From: an uncultured Eubacteriales bacterium
GTDB taxonomy: Bacteria > Bacillota > Clostridia > Lachnospirales > Lachnospiraceae
Reading direction: 5' to 3'
Length of the DNA: 6,603 bases
NCBI GenBank assembly: GCA_900549105.1
Contig: URND01000145.1
Span: 1-6,603 of the forward strand
Of the stretch, positions 1 through 6,387 are shown in pieces. Position 1 is the stretch's first letter. Each line of letters starts with the position of its first letter. The notes beneath the pieces are model-generated. The model was given only the letters and a program-made list of their open reading frames with translations. It ran no database searches and was not told the origin of the DNA. The position numbers and the translations under genes are program-made.

Positions 1-211
1 CAATCATGCGGGAGTAGGCGGAACGGTCAAAAAACCTGCCGCTTTCGTCGTCGTCAATGTAGTGCCGGATATTGGTTAGGTGCTGCCCTCTGGCGTAGTT
101 CTCCAGAAAGATTTTCTGATTTTGTATGCTGTTGCTCTCGCCGCCGTCCCTATCCTCGTCCCCTACGGAAAGTCGGGAGTAAAGGGCTGTGATTTTGCTA
201 TAATTAGTCAT
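1..211 (-). CDS. Large serine recombinase (TndX/TnpX-like), N-terminal part, runs off left edge
   Basis: Site-specific DNA recombinase that would integrate and excise a mobile element using a catalytic serine. Seen: reading leftward from ATG at 211, the protein begins MTNYSKITALYSRLS and continues through GGESNSIQNQK and NIRHYIDDDESGRFFDR. These are the hallmark blocks of the resolvase-type catalytic domain in transposon-borne large serine recombinases: YxRLS with the catalytic Ser at residue 15, the ESNSIxNQ helix, and the D-D-x-SG loop. Only 70 codons are in the window; the family is usually about 500-560 residues, so the recombinase and zinc-ribbon domains lie outside. Start choice: AGGAGG at 220-225 is 8 nt from the ATG at 211 but only 2 nt from an in-frame ATG at 217, so 211 is preferred. 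The gene begins about 55 bp from where the virD4 reading frame is broken, so it probably belongs to the element inserted there. Confidence 0.9.
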   Translation of the reverse strand, partial: MTNYSKITALYSRLSVGDEDRDGGESNSIQNQKIFLENYARGQHLTNIRHYIDDDESGRFFDRSAYSRMI

Positions 212-258
212 GTGCATAACCTCCTGTGCGTCCATATAGGTTTCCTTTACACTTAAAA

Positions 259-564
259 TTATGCACTCCAGCGGGCGCTGCCGTACTCAATGCCCTTGCG
301 ATATTTCTTTGTATTCTTGCTCTTGGCATACACCGCCAGCCGAACAATGATCGCCCCGGCGATACCTGCCAGTAGGTCTAATAGGTGCAGGCTGGGCGCC
401 GCAGAAGAAAACGCCTCCGTAAAGCCCTGACTCAAATGCAGGAACTTTTCAGAGGCGTCAAGGCCGGGCGCAAGGCGCACCGCCTGGCAGAGCTTATCAA
501 AGAGATACACGAACAGCAGATACGGAAGGTTGAGGATGAGAACCTTCTTCAAATCAACCGTCAT
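259..564 (-). pseudogene. pcfC: VirD4/PcfC (TraG-like) coupling protein, 5' fragment interrupted by an insertion
   Basis: N-terminal fragment of the type IV secretion coupling ATPase, which brings the relaxosome to the conjugation channel at the inner membrane. Seen: 101 codons with two hydrophobic segments (residues ~8-22 and ~61-80), followed by the family-typical YRKGIEYGSARW block (88-99). After this tryptophan (codon at 268-270) the frame reads only Ser-Ala-stop. Full-length relatives are about 600 residues and continue directly into the Walker A ATPase domain, so all catalytic parts are missing here. The start overlaps the pcfB stop in an ATGA (561-564), which implies translational coupling. 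The break lies next to a serine recombinase gene, so I infer disruption by integration, with the 3' part probably beyond the left edge. A genuine short membrane protein is unlikely because the match to coupling-protein N-termini ends abruptly in a conserved motif. Confidence 0.82.
265..270. other. Probable element/virD4 junction (attachment site arm)
   Basis: Coupling-protein similarity on the minus strand ends at the TGG codon (268-270) of YGSARW. The next bases (AGTGCATAA) do not continue the family, and composition turns AT-rich over about 250-267. Large serine recombinases of the TndX/TnpX type cross over at a dinucleotide core, so the GG or GA at this point could be the core. The exact base cannot be fixed from one junction; the other end of the element lies outside the window. 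Confidence 0.5.
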
Positions 565-1049
565 AATTCCACACCCCGGTCTTTGGTCTTGACCTTCTCC
601 CGCTGGCGGTGCTGGGCTTTGGCCTGCTGCTTTGCCTGATCCAGTTCCTTGCGGATGGAGGGCTTTTTCTCTTTCTCCAGGTTCTTTGCGGAGAACTCCC
701 GGAAGGCCGCCGTGATGACATCGGCATCCCGGCCCTTGAAAAACACCAGGTAGCGGGGTATCTCGCCGCTGGTGTCCTTTTTCAGAGCGAAGTCAATACC
801 GTACTTCTTGGCGGTGGCGGAAAAGGCCTGGATATTCTGGTCGGTGATCTCGATGTTGGAAACGCCGGTGTTGTGCTTCATCAACTGCCGGAGGGTCTGC
901 TTACCGTGGTGCAGCTTGGTCTTGTGGCCGGTCACGCCCTTCTGCATCTCGTCCAACACTTTTTTCATGGCCTGTTGCAGCATCCCGGCGGAGAGCTTGG
1001 TGGCCTCCACACAGAGGGCAACGGTGCGCTGGGTGACTTCTTCCTGCAT
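561..1049 (-). CDS. pcfB: PcfB-like conjugation accessory protein (DUF3801)
   Basis: A 162-residue soluble protein of the PcfB/DUF3801 family, which is encoded immediately upstream of the VirD4/PcfC coupling protein in Firmicute conjugative plasmids and ICEs. In the pCF10 plasmid, PcfB is known to help dock the relaxosome with the coupling protein. Seen: an N-terminal helical part (MQEEVTQRTVALCVEATKLS), a central region with LRQLMKHNTG and IEITDQNIQAFSATAKKYGID, the segment RYLVFFKGRDADVITAAFREF, and a highly charged Lys/Glu/Gln-rich tail from residue ~120 that may form a coiled coil. AGGAGG at 1059-1064 is 9 nt from the ATG and sits inside the last two codons of the upstream gene. The stop overlaps the coupling-protein start by 4 nt. 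The gene itself looks intact, although its partner is broken. Confidence 0.88.
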   Translation of the reverse strand: MQEEVTQRTVALCVEATKLSAGMLQQAMKKVLDEMQKGVTGHKTKLHHGKQTLRQLMKHNTGVSNIEITDQNIQAFSATAKKYGIDFALKKDTSGEIPRYLVFFKGRDADVITAAFREFSAKNLEKEKKPSIRKELDQAKQQAKAQHRQREKVKTKDRGVEL

Positions 1050-1055
1050 GAGTGA

Positions 1056-1949
1056 TTACCTCCTTTCTCCGCTGCCGCACAGATCGTGGTTCACCAGGGA
1101 CGCATAGTAGCTGTCGATGGTGGCCGGGGCGTTATACAGGGCAGCCAGCAGATATTTTTTGATATTGCGGACATAGGTGGTGTTCTCCCGCATACGGTCC
1201 AACACATACTCGATGTGGGAACTGTTCAGCTTCAGGAACCGGGATTTGACCACCTCCGCCGGATAGTCGTCCCCGGCAATGCGGATCGTCTCCCTGCGGG
1301 AACAGACGGTGTCCACCATGAACTCCACCAATTCATTCAGCATATCTCGGTCCAGCCGGTCATCCCGGCATAGATAGTCATACTCGATATTCTCCAAAAT
1401 GAGTTCCCGATAGCTCTCTCGCTCCCGCATCCAGTCCCGTCCGGTCCGGTTAGCCCCTGCGGGGGTTTGGGGGCTTGATTGGATAGGATTTGATCCTTCC
1501 GTACTTGGTGAATCAGTATTTTGTTCTTCAGGATTTCTTTTTTCTTTATTTAATTGCGGCCGGTTTTCCAGACATGGGTTATCCATATCCGGGTTTTCCG
1601 TATCTGGACAAGCCGTATCCGGCTCGTCCTCACACGGCTGGCCCGTGTCCGGGGGATGGGGCGTCTCGTAGATGACATACTCCACATCCACGATCTTGCC
1701 TTTGCTGTCCCGGAGGCGGTTGCGGACTATGTACCCGGCTCGCTCCAGCGCCTTCAGGGCGGAGCCAATGCTGTCCGTGCCCTCCTTGCAGATTTTTGCC
1801 AGGCCCCTGGTGGTGTAGTTCCAGTCCTCCGGCAAGGACAGCATCATGGAGAGCAGCCCTTTGGATTTCAGCGACAGTCCCGCATTGCGCAGGTGGTGGT
1901 TAGACATCACCGTGTAGTCGCGGGTTTTCTCAATGCGAAATACCGCCAT
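1056..1949 (-). CDS. RepA-like winged-helix protein with DUF6017 C-terminal domain
   Basis: A 297-residue protein of the kind usually annotated as replication initiator A / DUF6017 at the head of the conjugation operon in Tn1549-like clostridial ICEs. The probable role is DNA binding for element replication or maintenance; this is inferred from family context. Seen: a winged-helix domain at residues ~1-95 (NHHLRNAGLSLKSKGLLSMM, then TTRGLAKICKEGTDSIGSAL, then a wing with GYIVRNRLRD); a Pro/Asp/Asn-rich, probably disordered linker at ~96-175 with repeated PDxxNP-like units; and a C-terminal DUF6017 block from ~178 (YRELILENIEYDYL, LNELVEFMVDTVCSRRETI, YVLDRMRENTTYVRNIKKYL). The start is supported by AAAGGAGGTGATACC ending directly before the ATG, an almost perfect anti-16S match. 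Its last codons (AGG AGG TAA) form the ribosome binding site of pcfB 6 nt downstream. Confidence 0.85.
   Translation of the reverse strand: MAVFRIEKTRDYTVMSNHHLRNAGLSLKSKGLLSMMLSLPEDWNYTTRGLAKICKEGTDSIGSALKALERAGYIVRNRLRDSKGKIVDVEYVIYETPHPPDTGQPCEDEPDTACPDTENPDMDNPCLENRPQLNKEKRNPEEQNTDSPSTEGSNPIQSSPQTPAGANRTGRDWMRERESYRELILENIEYDYLCRDDRLDRDMLNELVEFMVDTVCSRRETIRIAGDDYPAEVVKSRFLKLNSSHIEYVLDRMRENTTYVRNIKKYLLAALYNAPATIDSYYASLVNHDLCGSGERR
1059..1064 (-). promoter_or_regulatory. pcfB ribosome binding site embedded in the end of the repA-like gene
   Basis: AGGAGG formed by the last two sense codons of the upstream gene, directly before its TAA and 9 nt before the pcfB ATG. A terminating ribosome would sit on the initiation site, which favours coupled translation. 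Confidence 0.8.
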
Positions 1950-1999
1950 GGTATCACCTCCTTTCGGCGGTCTGGAAAAGTGTTTGTTTTCGGGGAAAA

Positions 2000-2017
2000 G
2001 GCGGCCTCTATGCCGCC
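2000..2017 (-). terminator. Leader hairpin followed by T4, possible attenuator for the repA-like operon
   Basis: On the minus strand GGCGGC-ATAGAG-GCCGCC forms a 6-bp all-GC stem with a 6-nt loop, followed directly by TTTTCCCC. It lies about 50 nt upstream of the repA-like start, so a leftward transcript beginning to its right would carry it in its leader. The T-run is short, so weak termination or attenuation is only a possibility. A second small stem (CCCC-GGA-GGGG, 2024-2034) lies just upstream in the same leader. Confidence 0.4.
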
Positions 2018-2123
2018 CGGATACCCCGGAGGGGAAAACCTATGGGCGAGGGCTTTGCGATTGATTGCGGGAGAAAAAACAAGGAATTTTCGACTCCTTT
2101 CGGTGCGATTTTTGGTATAAAAA

Positions 2124-2149
2124 ACGCCATAGAGTTGAACCTATGGCGT
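2124..2149 (-). terminator. Intrinsic terminator hairpin, leftward
   Basis: A perfect 9-bp inverted repeat, ACGCCATAG / CTATGGCGT, with an 8-nt loop. On the minus strand the stem is followed immediately by a run of T (GCGTTTTTTATA), so it has the form of a Rho-independent terminator for leftward transcription. The plus strand has no T-run after it. No minus-strand gene lies just upstream now, because the next gene to the right points away. It may therefore be left over from an earlier arrangement, or it may shield the repA operon from antisense transcription out of the cassette. Confidence 0.7.
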
Positions 2150-2170
2150 GCTGGGAAGATAGAGTTTTAG

Positions 2171-2197
2171 TTGACAAAAAAATTGTCCAATTGTCAA
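2171..2197. repeat. Inverted TTGACAA/TTGTCAA repeat overlapping the cassette promoter
   Basis: TTGACAA (2171-2177) and TTGTCAA (2191-2197) are exact inverted copies. A related TTGTCCAA (2183-2190) lies between them, and a further TTGTCAA occurs at 2271-2277 in the leader. The right-hand copy covers the promoter -35 hexamer. This is a plausible operator for a dimeric repressor, but no regulator gene is adjacent and chance in AT-rich DNA is not excluded. Confidence 0.4.
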
Positions 2198-2219
2198 AGG
2201 TGGCAAACAATGGTATAAT
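2191..2219 (+). promoter_or_regulatory. Sigma-70-type promoter of the nuclease/helicase operon
   Basis: TTGTCA (2191-2196, five of six bases matching the -35 consensus), a 17-bp spacer, and a perfect TATAAT (2214-2219) preceded by TG plus one base, i.e. an extended -10. Transcription would start near 2226, giving a leader of about 70 nt before the ATG at 2298. The GGGGGA at 2285-2290 serves as ribosome binding site, 7 nt from the start. Confidence 0.75.
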
Positions 2220-2297
2220 TTTGATTAGTTGCATTAGCGTTTGTTACAATAAATACCCTGCCCTAATTTTTTGTCAAACAACATGGGGGAATAAAGT

Positions 2298-4466
2298 ATG
2301 AAAGTTAAAAAAATTCATATTGAAAATTATCGAATGTTAAAAAGGATAGATATTGATCTTGAAGAAAATCTATCTTTAATCATAGGAAAAAACAACTGTG
2401 GCAAGACCTCTTTTCTTTCTATATTAAATAAATTTATTGGCTCCCAAAGTTCGACCAATAATTTTACATACAATGATTTTAATAGTGATTTCCAAGATTC
2501 TTTGTTTGACGCTATTAATGATGATCAGTTATCTTGGGAAAAACTAAATATAAAGGGGATCGAATTATACCTCTTTATCGAATATGATGAAACTGATAAC
2601 CTTTCAAACATTCAGCCTCTTATGCTGGATTTGGACCCGGACAATAATATTGTTATTTTAAAATTTGAGTACACAATATCCGAGCAAAAGTTTATTAAGC
2701 TAATTAGTGATTTTAATGCATATTGCAAAAAATTCGAAAAAGAACCTGATTACTCTAAGAGTGAAGTGTTTGATATATTTATGAGAGTTAAGCATCGAAA
2801 ATATTTTGAAATGCTGAAAAAGGCAATTCTATTCGATGTCGACTCTAAAAGTGCATCTCAAACGGTTTCTACAGTTCTTGATTCTTCTGATCTTGATCTT
2901 AATAAGTTAATATGTTTTCGTTGTATTAGTGCAAGACGAGATACGGAAAACAAAGAGGGCGATAATACACTATCAAGTCTTTCAAATCGTTATTATGAAA
3001 AGACTAAAGACGATGAAAGTAATCCTACAGTTGCCAATTTTGAAGATACTTTGCACTCAACCGATAAAGCGCTATCGGGAGTATATGATGGACTATTTGA
3101 GAAAGTCATAAAAAAAGTCAAGAAGTTTGGCGGAATTCGTGAAAATGAAACTGTAGTTAAAATCATTTCAACGCTTAGTCAGCAACAATTACTAAAGGGT
3201 AATACGACAGTCGTTTATGAAAGCAATAATCATCAGTTACCAGAAAGTTATAATGGCCTTGGATACTTGAACCTTATTAGCATAATTATGGAGGTTGAAA
3301 TATACCTGGAAGATTTCTTAAAGAAATCTAATGAAACAGAAAAGCCAGCGGACATTAATCTTCTTTTTATTGAAGAACCGGAAGCCCATACTCATCCGCA
3401 ATTACAGTATGTATTTATCAAGAATATTAAAAGTTTGCTTATAGATGGTATCTCCGATGAACAAGGAAATAGATTGATTAATCTCCAAACAATTATCACA
3501 TCTCATTCTTCTCACATTGTTTCCGAATGCGATTTTGACGATATTAAATATTTTAAAAGGAGTTCTAATACAGAGGTTGTTTCTCAGAATCTTAAGGAAC
3601 TTGAAACCAGGTATAAAGCTGAAAAAGATCCTGAATGGAACCATTTTAAATTCTTAAAACAGTATCTAACTCTTAACTACTCTGAAATCTTTTTTGCTGA
3701 TAAGGCAATTTTGTTTGAAGGCGAAACTGAGGGTATATTGTTACCGGCAATGCTCAAAAAAGTTGATGAAGAACACCCCTCGGAAAACGATTTGCCGCTT
3801 CTTTCTCAAAACATTTCGCTCATTGCAAGTGGAGCATATTCACAAATCTTCGACGAATTTCTGTCTTTTATCGGAATTAAAACTTTGATCATTACAGATA
3901 TTGATTCAGGCAAAGAAAGTATATCTAAAGACAAGAACGGTAGGGATACAAAGAAGATAGTAGCATGTTCAATAGAAGAAGCCACACATACGACAAATGG
4001 TGCGCTATTGCACTATTTCGAGACTCCATTAAGCAAGAGTGGCGCAAAAAAGCCTATAGCATTTTTTATAACTTTGGCACCGGAGAATAAGATTCTTCAA
4101 AAAAACAACGGATTATGGGAAACCAACCCAAACGGCAACCTAATGATAGCATACCAAACAAAAGAAACTGGTGGTTACTATCCTCGTAGTTTTGAGGATG
4201 CTTTCTTTCAGATTAACAGAGAGCTTGTTATTCAAAATAAAAAATTATTCCCAAGTTTGAAGTGCAAAGAACAACTGGACGAAAAAGATGCAGATGGTCA
4301 CTTTATTTACGATTCTTATGATTTGGCCAATAACTGTATTGGAAGCAAAGCTTCATTTGCTCTTGACATTCTCCTTAATAGCATTAATGATGGAAAACAC
4401 ACTTTTTCAAATTGGAAAATGCCACCTTATATTGAGGAGGGGTTACTTTGGCTGCGACAGAATTAA
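2298..4466 (+). CDS. gajA: Gabija-like GajA: OLD-family ATPase with TOPRIM nuclease domain
   Basis: A 722-residue overcoming-lysogeny-defect (OLD) family protein, class 2 because a UvrD-like helicase follows. In Gabija, GajA is a DNA endonuclease whose ABC-type ATPase domain senses nucleotides and controls the TOPRIM nuclease during phage infection. Seen: Walker A GKNNCGKTS (30-38); ABC signature-like YNGLGYLNL (318-326); Walker B LLFIEEPEAH (355-364); the switch histidine in TSHSSH (401-406); TOPRIM acidic residues in LFEGETEG (472-479) and ITDIDSG (532-538); a C-terminal RSFEDAF (630-636); and a late lysine in GSKASFA (682-688) that matches the conserved catalytic-lysine region of OLD TOPRIM domains. 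All key residues look intact. It is clearly longer than the ~580-residue Bacillus GajA. The extra length appears to lie in the ATPase part (residues ~50-310) and in the region after the TOPRIM aspartates (~540-620). AT-rich, unlike the flanking genes. An OLD nuclease of another defence type is the main alternative. Confidence 0.85.
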   Translation: MKVKKIHIENYRMLKRIDIDLEENLSLIIGKNNCGKTSFLSILNKFIGSQSSTNNFTYNDFNSDFQDSLFDAINDDQLSWEKLNIKGIELYLFIEYDETDNLSNIQPLMLDLDPDNNIVILKFEYTISEQKFIKLISDFNAYCKKFEKEPDYSKSEVFDIFMRVKHRKYFEMLKKAILFDVDSKSASQTVSTVLDSSDLDLNKLICFRCISARRDTENKEGDNTLSSLSNRYYEKTKDDESNPTVANFEDTLHSTDKALSGVYDGLFEKVIKKVKKFGGIRENETVVKIISTLSQQQLLKGNTTVVYESNNHQLPESYNGLGYLNLISIIMEVEIYLEDFLKKSNETEKPADINLLFIEEPEAHTHPQLQYVFIKNIKSLLIDGISDEQGNRLINLQTIITSHSSHIVSECDFDDIKYFKRSSNTEVVSQNLKELETRYKAEKDPEWNHFKFLKQYLTLNYSEIFFADKAILFEGETEGILLPAMLKKVDEEHPSENDLPLLSQNISLIASGAYSQIFDEFLSFIGIKTLIITDIDSGKESISKDKNGRDTKKIVACSIEEATHTTNGALLHYFETPLSKSGAKKPIAFFITLAPENKILQKNNGLWETNPNGNLMIAYQTKETGGYYPRSFEDAFFQINRELVIQNKKLFPSLKCKEQLDEKDADGHFIYDSYDLANNCIGSKASFALDILLNSINDGKHTFSNWKMPPYIEEGLLWLRQN
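4435..4450 (+). promoter_or_regulatory. Ribosome binding site and TTG start of the helicase gene, inside the nuclease gene
   Basis: AGGAGGGG at 4435-4442 lies just before the TTG at 4448-4450. The next in-frame ATG (4508) has no Shine-Dalgarno sequence and would remove the helix preceding Walker A, so TTG is the better start. The site lies within the last codons of the upstream gene, giving a 19-nt overlap and probable coupled translation at a fixed ratio. Confidence 0.8.
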
Positions 4467-6382
4467 AAAATCAGAAAGAATTAAATCAAATTCTCCAGCA
4501 AATAAAAATGGGGCATCATTTTTTATTAAGCGGTGGAGCCGGAAGCGGGAAAACTTTTTTATTAGTAGAGGTATTACAATCCATCTCCTCATTAGTTCCA
4601 TCAGCCCATATTGCGTGTATCACTTATACAAATGCCGCAGCTATAGAGATTAAAAATCGTGCAAGCGTTAAAAACCTGAGAGTTTCGACAATTCATGACT
4701 TTTTATGGGATTCAATTGCTCAATTTCAGAAAGAATTAAAAGTAACGTTATTGGAATTGATCAATGAGCCGGACAATGTAATAAAAAGTCCCACACCAGG
4801 AGAAATTTATTCCAACGAATTCGAAAACGGGATTCAGTATAAAGAATACGTACGAATTAGTAATGGAGAAATTTCGCATGATGAAGTGCTGCTTTTGGCT
4901 CACAGAATGTTCAAAAAGTATCCTCGTCTCTGTGATTTGCTGTTGGACAAATTTCAATTTATTTTTGTTGATGAATATCAAGATACTTCTCCTTTGGTCA
5001 TAGAAATATTATTGAATTTTCTCCAGACCAGAAAAAAGAAAAACATTATTGGCTTTTTTGGAGACTCTATGCAATCAATATATGAGACAGGTGTCGGAGA
5101 CATTGATAGGTACATAGAGCAGTGCATCGTCGTTAAAGTGATAAAAGAGCAAAACCGCAGGAATCCGCAGTCTGTTATTGATATAGCAAATGCTTTAAGA
5201 ACAGATGGACTGATTCAACAACCTTCAGACGATATTTCGGCACCGAATATGGAAAATGGCGTCGTTAAACAAGGAACTGTAAAATTTGCATATTCAAAGA
5301 GTTTTGATTTAAAGAAAGTAAAATCATCCATACTGGTACAGGGGTGGGATTTTACAAACGCTAAAGAAACCAAAGAACTACGGCTAACCCACAATCTGAT
5401 TGCAAATGAAGCTGGTTTTTCGCAACTTATGGAGATTTACGACAATGATCCAATTGCTGCATTTAAAAAAGCATTCAAAGAGGAAGCAAAAAAGCAGGGT
5501 ATCCAAATACCGAATGATGTTCCTTTTGAAGATGCCGTAGGTTTATTGAATTGGACCTATAAAAGAGGCCCTAATAAAGGGAAATCTCACTTGGATGTTC
5601 TTTTGGAAGTTCCCTCAAATAAAATGCTTTTTGAGCACATTAAGAGATGGCCATATGAGAAAGTTCAGAAAATTTATTTGGACAAAGATAGTCTGATTGA
5701 TGACAAAGTTGTAATTGATGGTGTTACTATAAAAGAACCAAAGCGAGATCGTTTAATACAGCACTTGTTTAAGATTCAAGAACTCATCTCTTTATATGAG
5801 TCAAAGCAATACAATGAATTAATTCGAATGACCTCATTCCGTGTTCAGTCAGTTGCTGATAAAGTAAAGCTTAAAACAGCTATTGAGCATTTAAAAGCGC
5901 AAAATGGAGCTTCGATTGCAACCGTCATCAGTTATGCACATAAAGAAGGTCTTTGTATTATTGATGACAAACTTCAGGAATTTATTGATAATAACGAATA
6001 TTTGTATTGGCGTGTTTCGGATATTGCATTTGTGGAAGTCCAGAATCTCTACAAATATATTGAAGGGCATATGCCGTTTTCTACCCAGCACAAAATAAAA
6101 GGGCTTGAATTTAAAAATGTGTTAATTGTATTGCACAATGGCGGCTGGAACAATTACAATTTTGAATATCTTTTTAATCGCAATGTAGGTGCCATGCTGA
6201 CTCCTGCTCAAAAAAGAAGCTATCCCAATATATTGCGTCGAACCCAAAAACTTTTTTATGTTTGCTGTACCAGAGCCAAAGATAATTTAGTGGTATACTA
6301 TCCCTCTCCAAGTGACGAAGTTCTAGAAGGCGCAGTCAGTCTTTTCGGAAGAGATAATTGCATTGATCTCGATGCCGAATAA
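4448..6382 (+). CDS. gajB: Gabija-like GajB: UvrD/PcrA-family SF1A helicase
   Basis: A 644-residue superfamily 1A DNA helicase, the usual partner of class 2 OLD nucleases. In Gabija, GajB forms a large complex with the GajA tetramer and acts on DNA ends during phage infection. Seen, in order: motif I SGGAGSGKTF (28-37), Ia ITYTNAAA (58-65), Ib STIHDF (80-85), II FVDEYQD (173-179), III GFFGDSMQSIY (202-212), IV EQNRRNPQSV (234-243), V STQHKIKGLEF (545-555) and VI LFYVCCTRAKDNL (602-614). The set is complete, so ATPase activity is expected. About 300 residues separate motifs IV and V, which leaves room for a 2B-type insertion. The protein is longer than the ~500-residue reference GajB and shorter than full UvrD/PcrA (~720). 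It overlaps the nuclease gene by 19 nt, starts at TTG, and shares the same AT-rich composition. A stand-alone repair helicase is unlikely given this pairing. Confidence 0.87.
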   Translation: MAATELKNQKELNQILQQIKMGHHFLLSGGAGSGKTFLLVEVLQSISSLVPSAHIACITYTNAAAIEIKNRASVKNLRVSTIHDFLWDSIAQFQKELKVTLLELINEPDNVIKSPTPGEIYSNEFENGIQYKEYVRISNGEISHDEVLLLAHRMFKKYPRLCDLLLDKFQFIFVDEYQDTSPLVIEILLNFLQTRKKKNIIGFFGDSMQSIYETGVGDIDRYIEQCIVVKVIKEQNRRNPQSVIDIANALRTDGLIQQPSDDISAPNMENGVVKQGTVKFAYSKSFDLKKVKSSILVQGWDFTNAKETKELRLTHNLIANEAGFSQLMEIYDNDPIAAFKKAFKEEAKKQGIQIPNDVPFEDAVGLLNWTYKRGPNKGKSHLDVLLEVPSNKMLFEHIKRWPYEKVQKIYLDKDSLIDDKVVIDGVTIKEPKRDRLIQHLFKIQELISLYESKQYNELIRMTSFRVQSVADKVKLKTAIEHLKAQNGASIATVISYAHKEGLCIIDDKLQEFIDNNEYLYWRVSDIAFVEVQNLYKYIEGHMPFSTQHKIKGLEFKNVLIVLHNGGWNNYNFEYLFNRNVGAMLTPAQKRSYPNILRRTQKLFYVCCTRAKDNLVVYYPSPSDEVLEGAVSLFGRDNCIDLDAE

Positions 6383-6387
6383 TTAAA

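Larger units (their letters stand above)
1950..2297. other. Divergent intergenic region between the conjugation operon and the defence cassette
   Basis: A 348-bp stretch with no convincing gene. The left part (1950 to ~2060) is GC-rich like the conjugation operon and holds the repA ribosome binding site (AGGAGG at 1957-1962) and small GC-rich hairpins. The right part, from about 2080, becomes AT-rich like the nuclease/helicase genes and holds a leftward terminator hairpin, repeated TTGTCAA words and a rightward promoter. The composition change around 2060-2120 marks the likely cargo boundary. I see no clear leftward promoter for the repA-like gene. Confidence 0.75.

Noticed and set aside
215..217. 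Earlier in-frame ATG for the serine recombinase
   Set aside because: It lies only 2 nt from AGGAGG, too close for efficient initiation; the ATG at 211 has 8 nt spacing.
609..1055. 148-codon plus-strand reading frame opposite pcfB
   Set aside because: It is antisense to a recognisable DUF3801 gene in GC-rich DNA, has a low-complexity Leu/Gly/Val composition and no ribosome binding site.
1554..2120. 188-codon plus-strand reading frame opposite the repA-like gene
   Set aside because: It is a shadow of the DUF6017 gene with no recognisable domain, no ribosome binding site, and runs into the leader hairpins.
2171..2176. Perfect TTGACA as the cassette -35 box
   Set aside because: At 17 bp spacing there is no -10-like hexamer, and the gap to TATAAT at 2214 is 37 bp. 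TTGTCA at 2191 has the correct 17-bp spacing.
2065..2301. Short plus-strand reading frame upstream of the nuclease gene
   Set aside because: It spans the terminator hairpin and the promoter elements, has no Shine-Dalgarno sequence and crosses the composition boundary; it is better explained as regulatory DNA.
4288..4653. 121-codon plus-strand frame spanning the nuclease/helicase junction
   Set aside because: It is an out-of-frame overlap of two well-supported genes with complete family motifs.
2298..6382. RecF/AddAB-type housekeeping repair genes
   Set aside because: The nuclease has an OLD TOPRIM domain, absent from RecF. The helicase lacks a fused RecB-type nuclease domain, and the setting is a mobile element.
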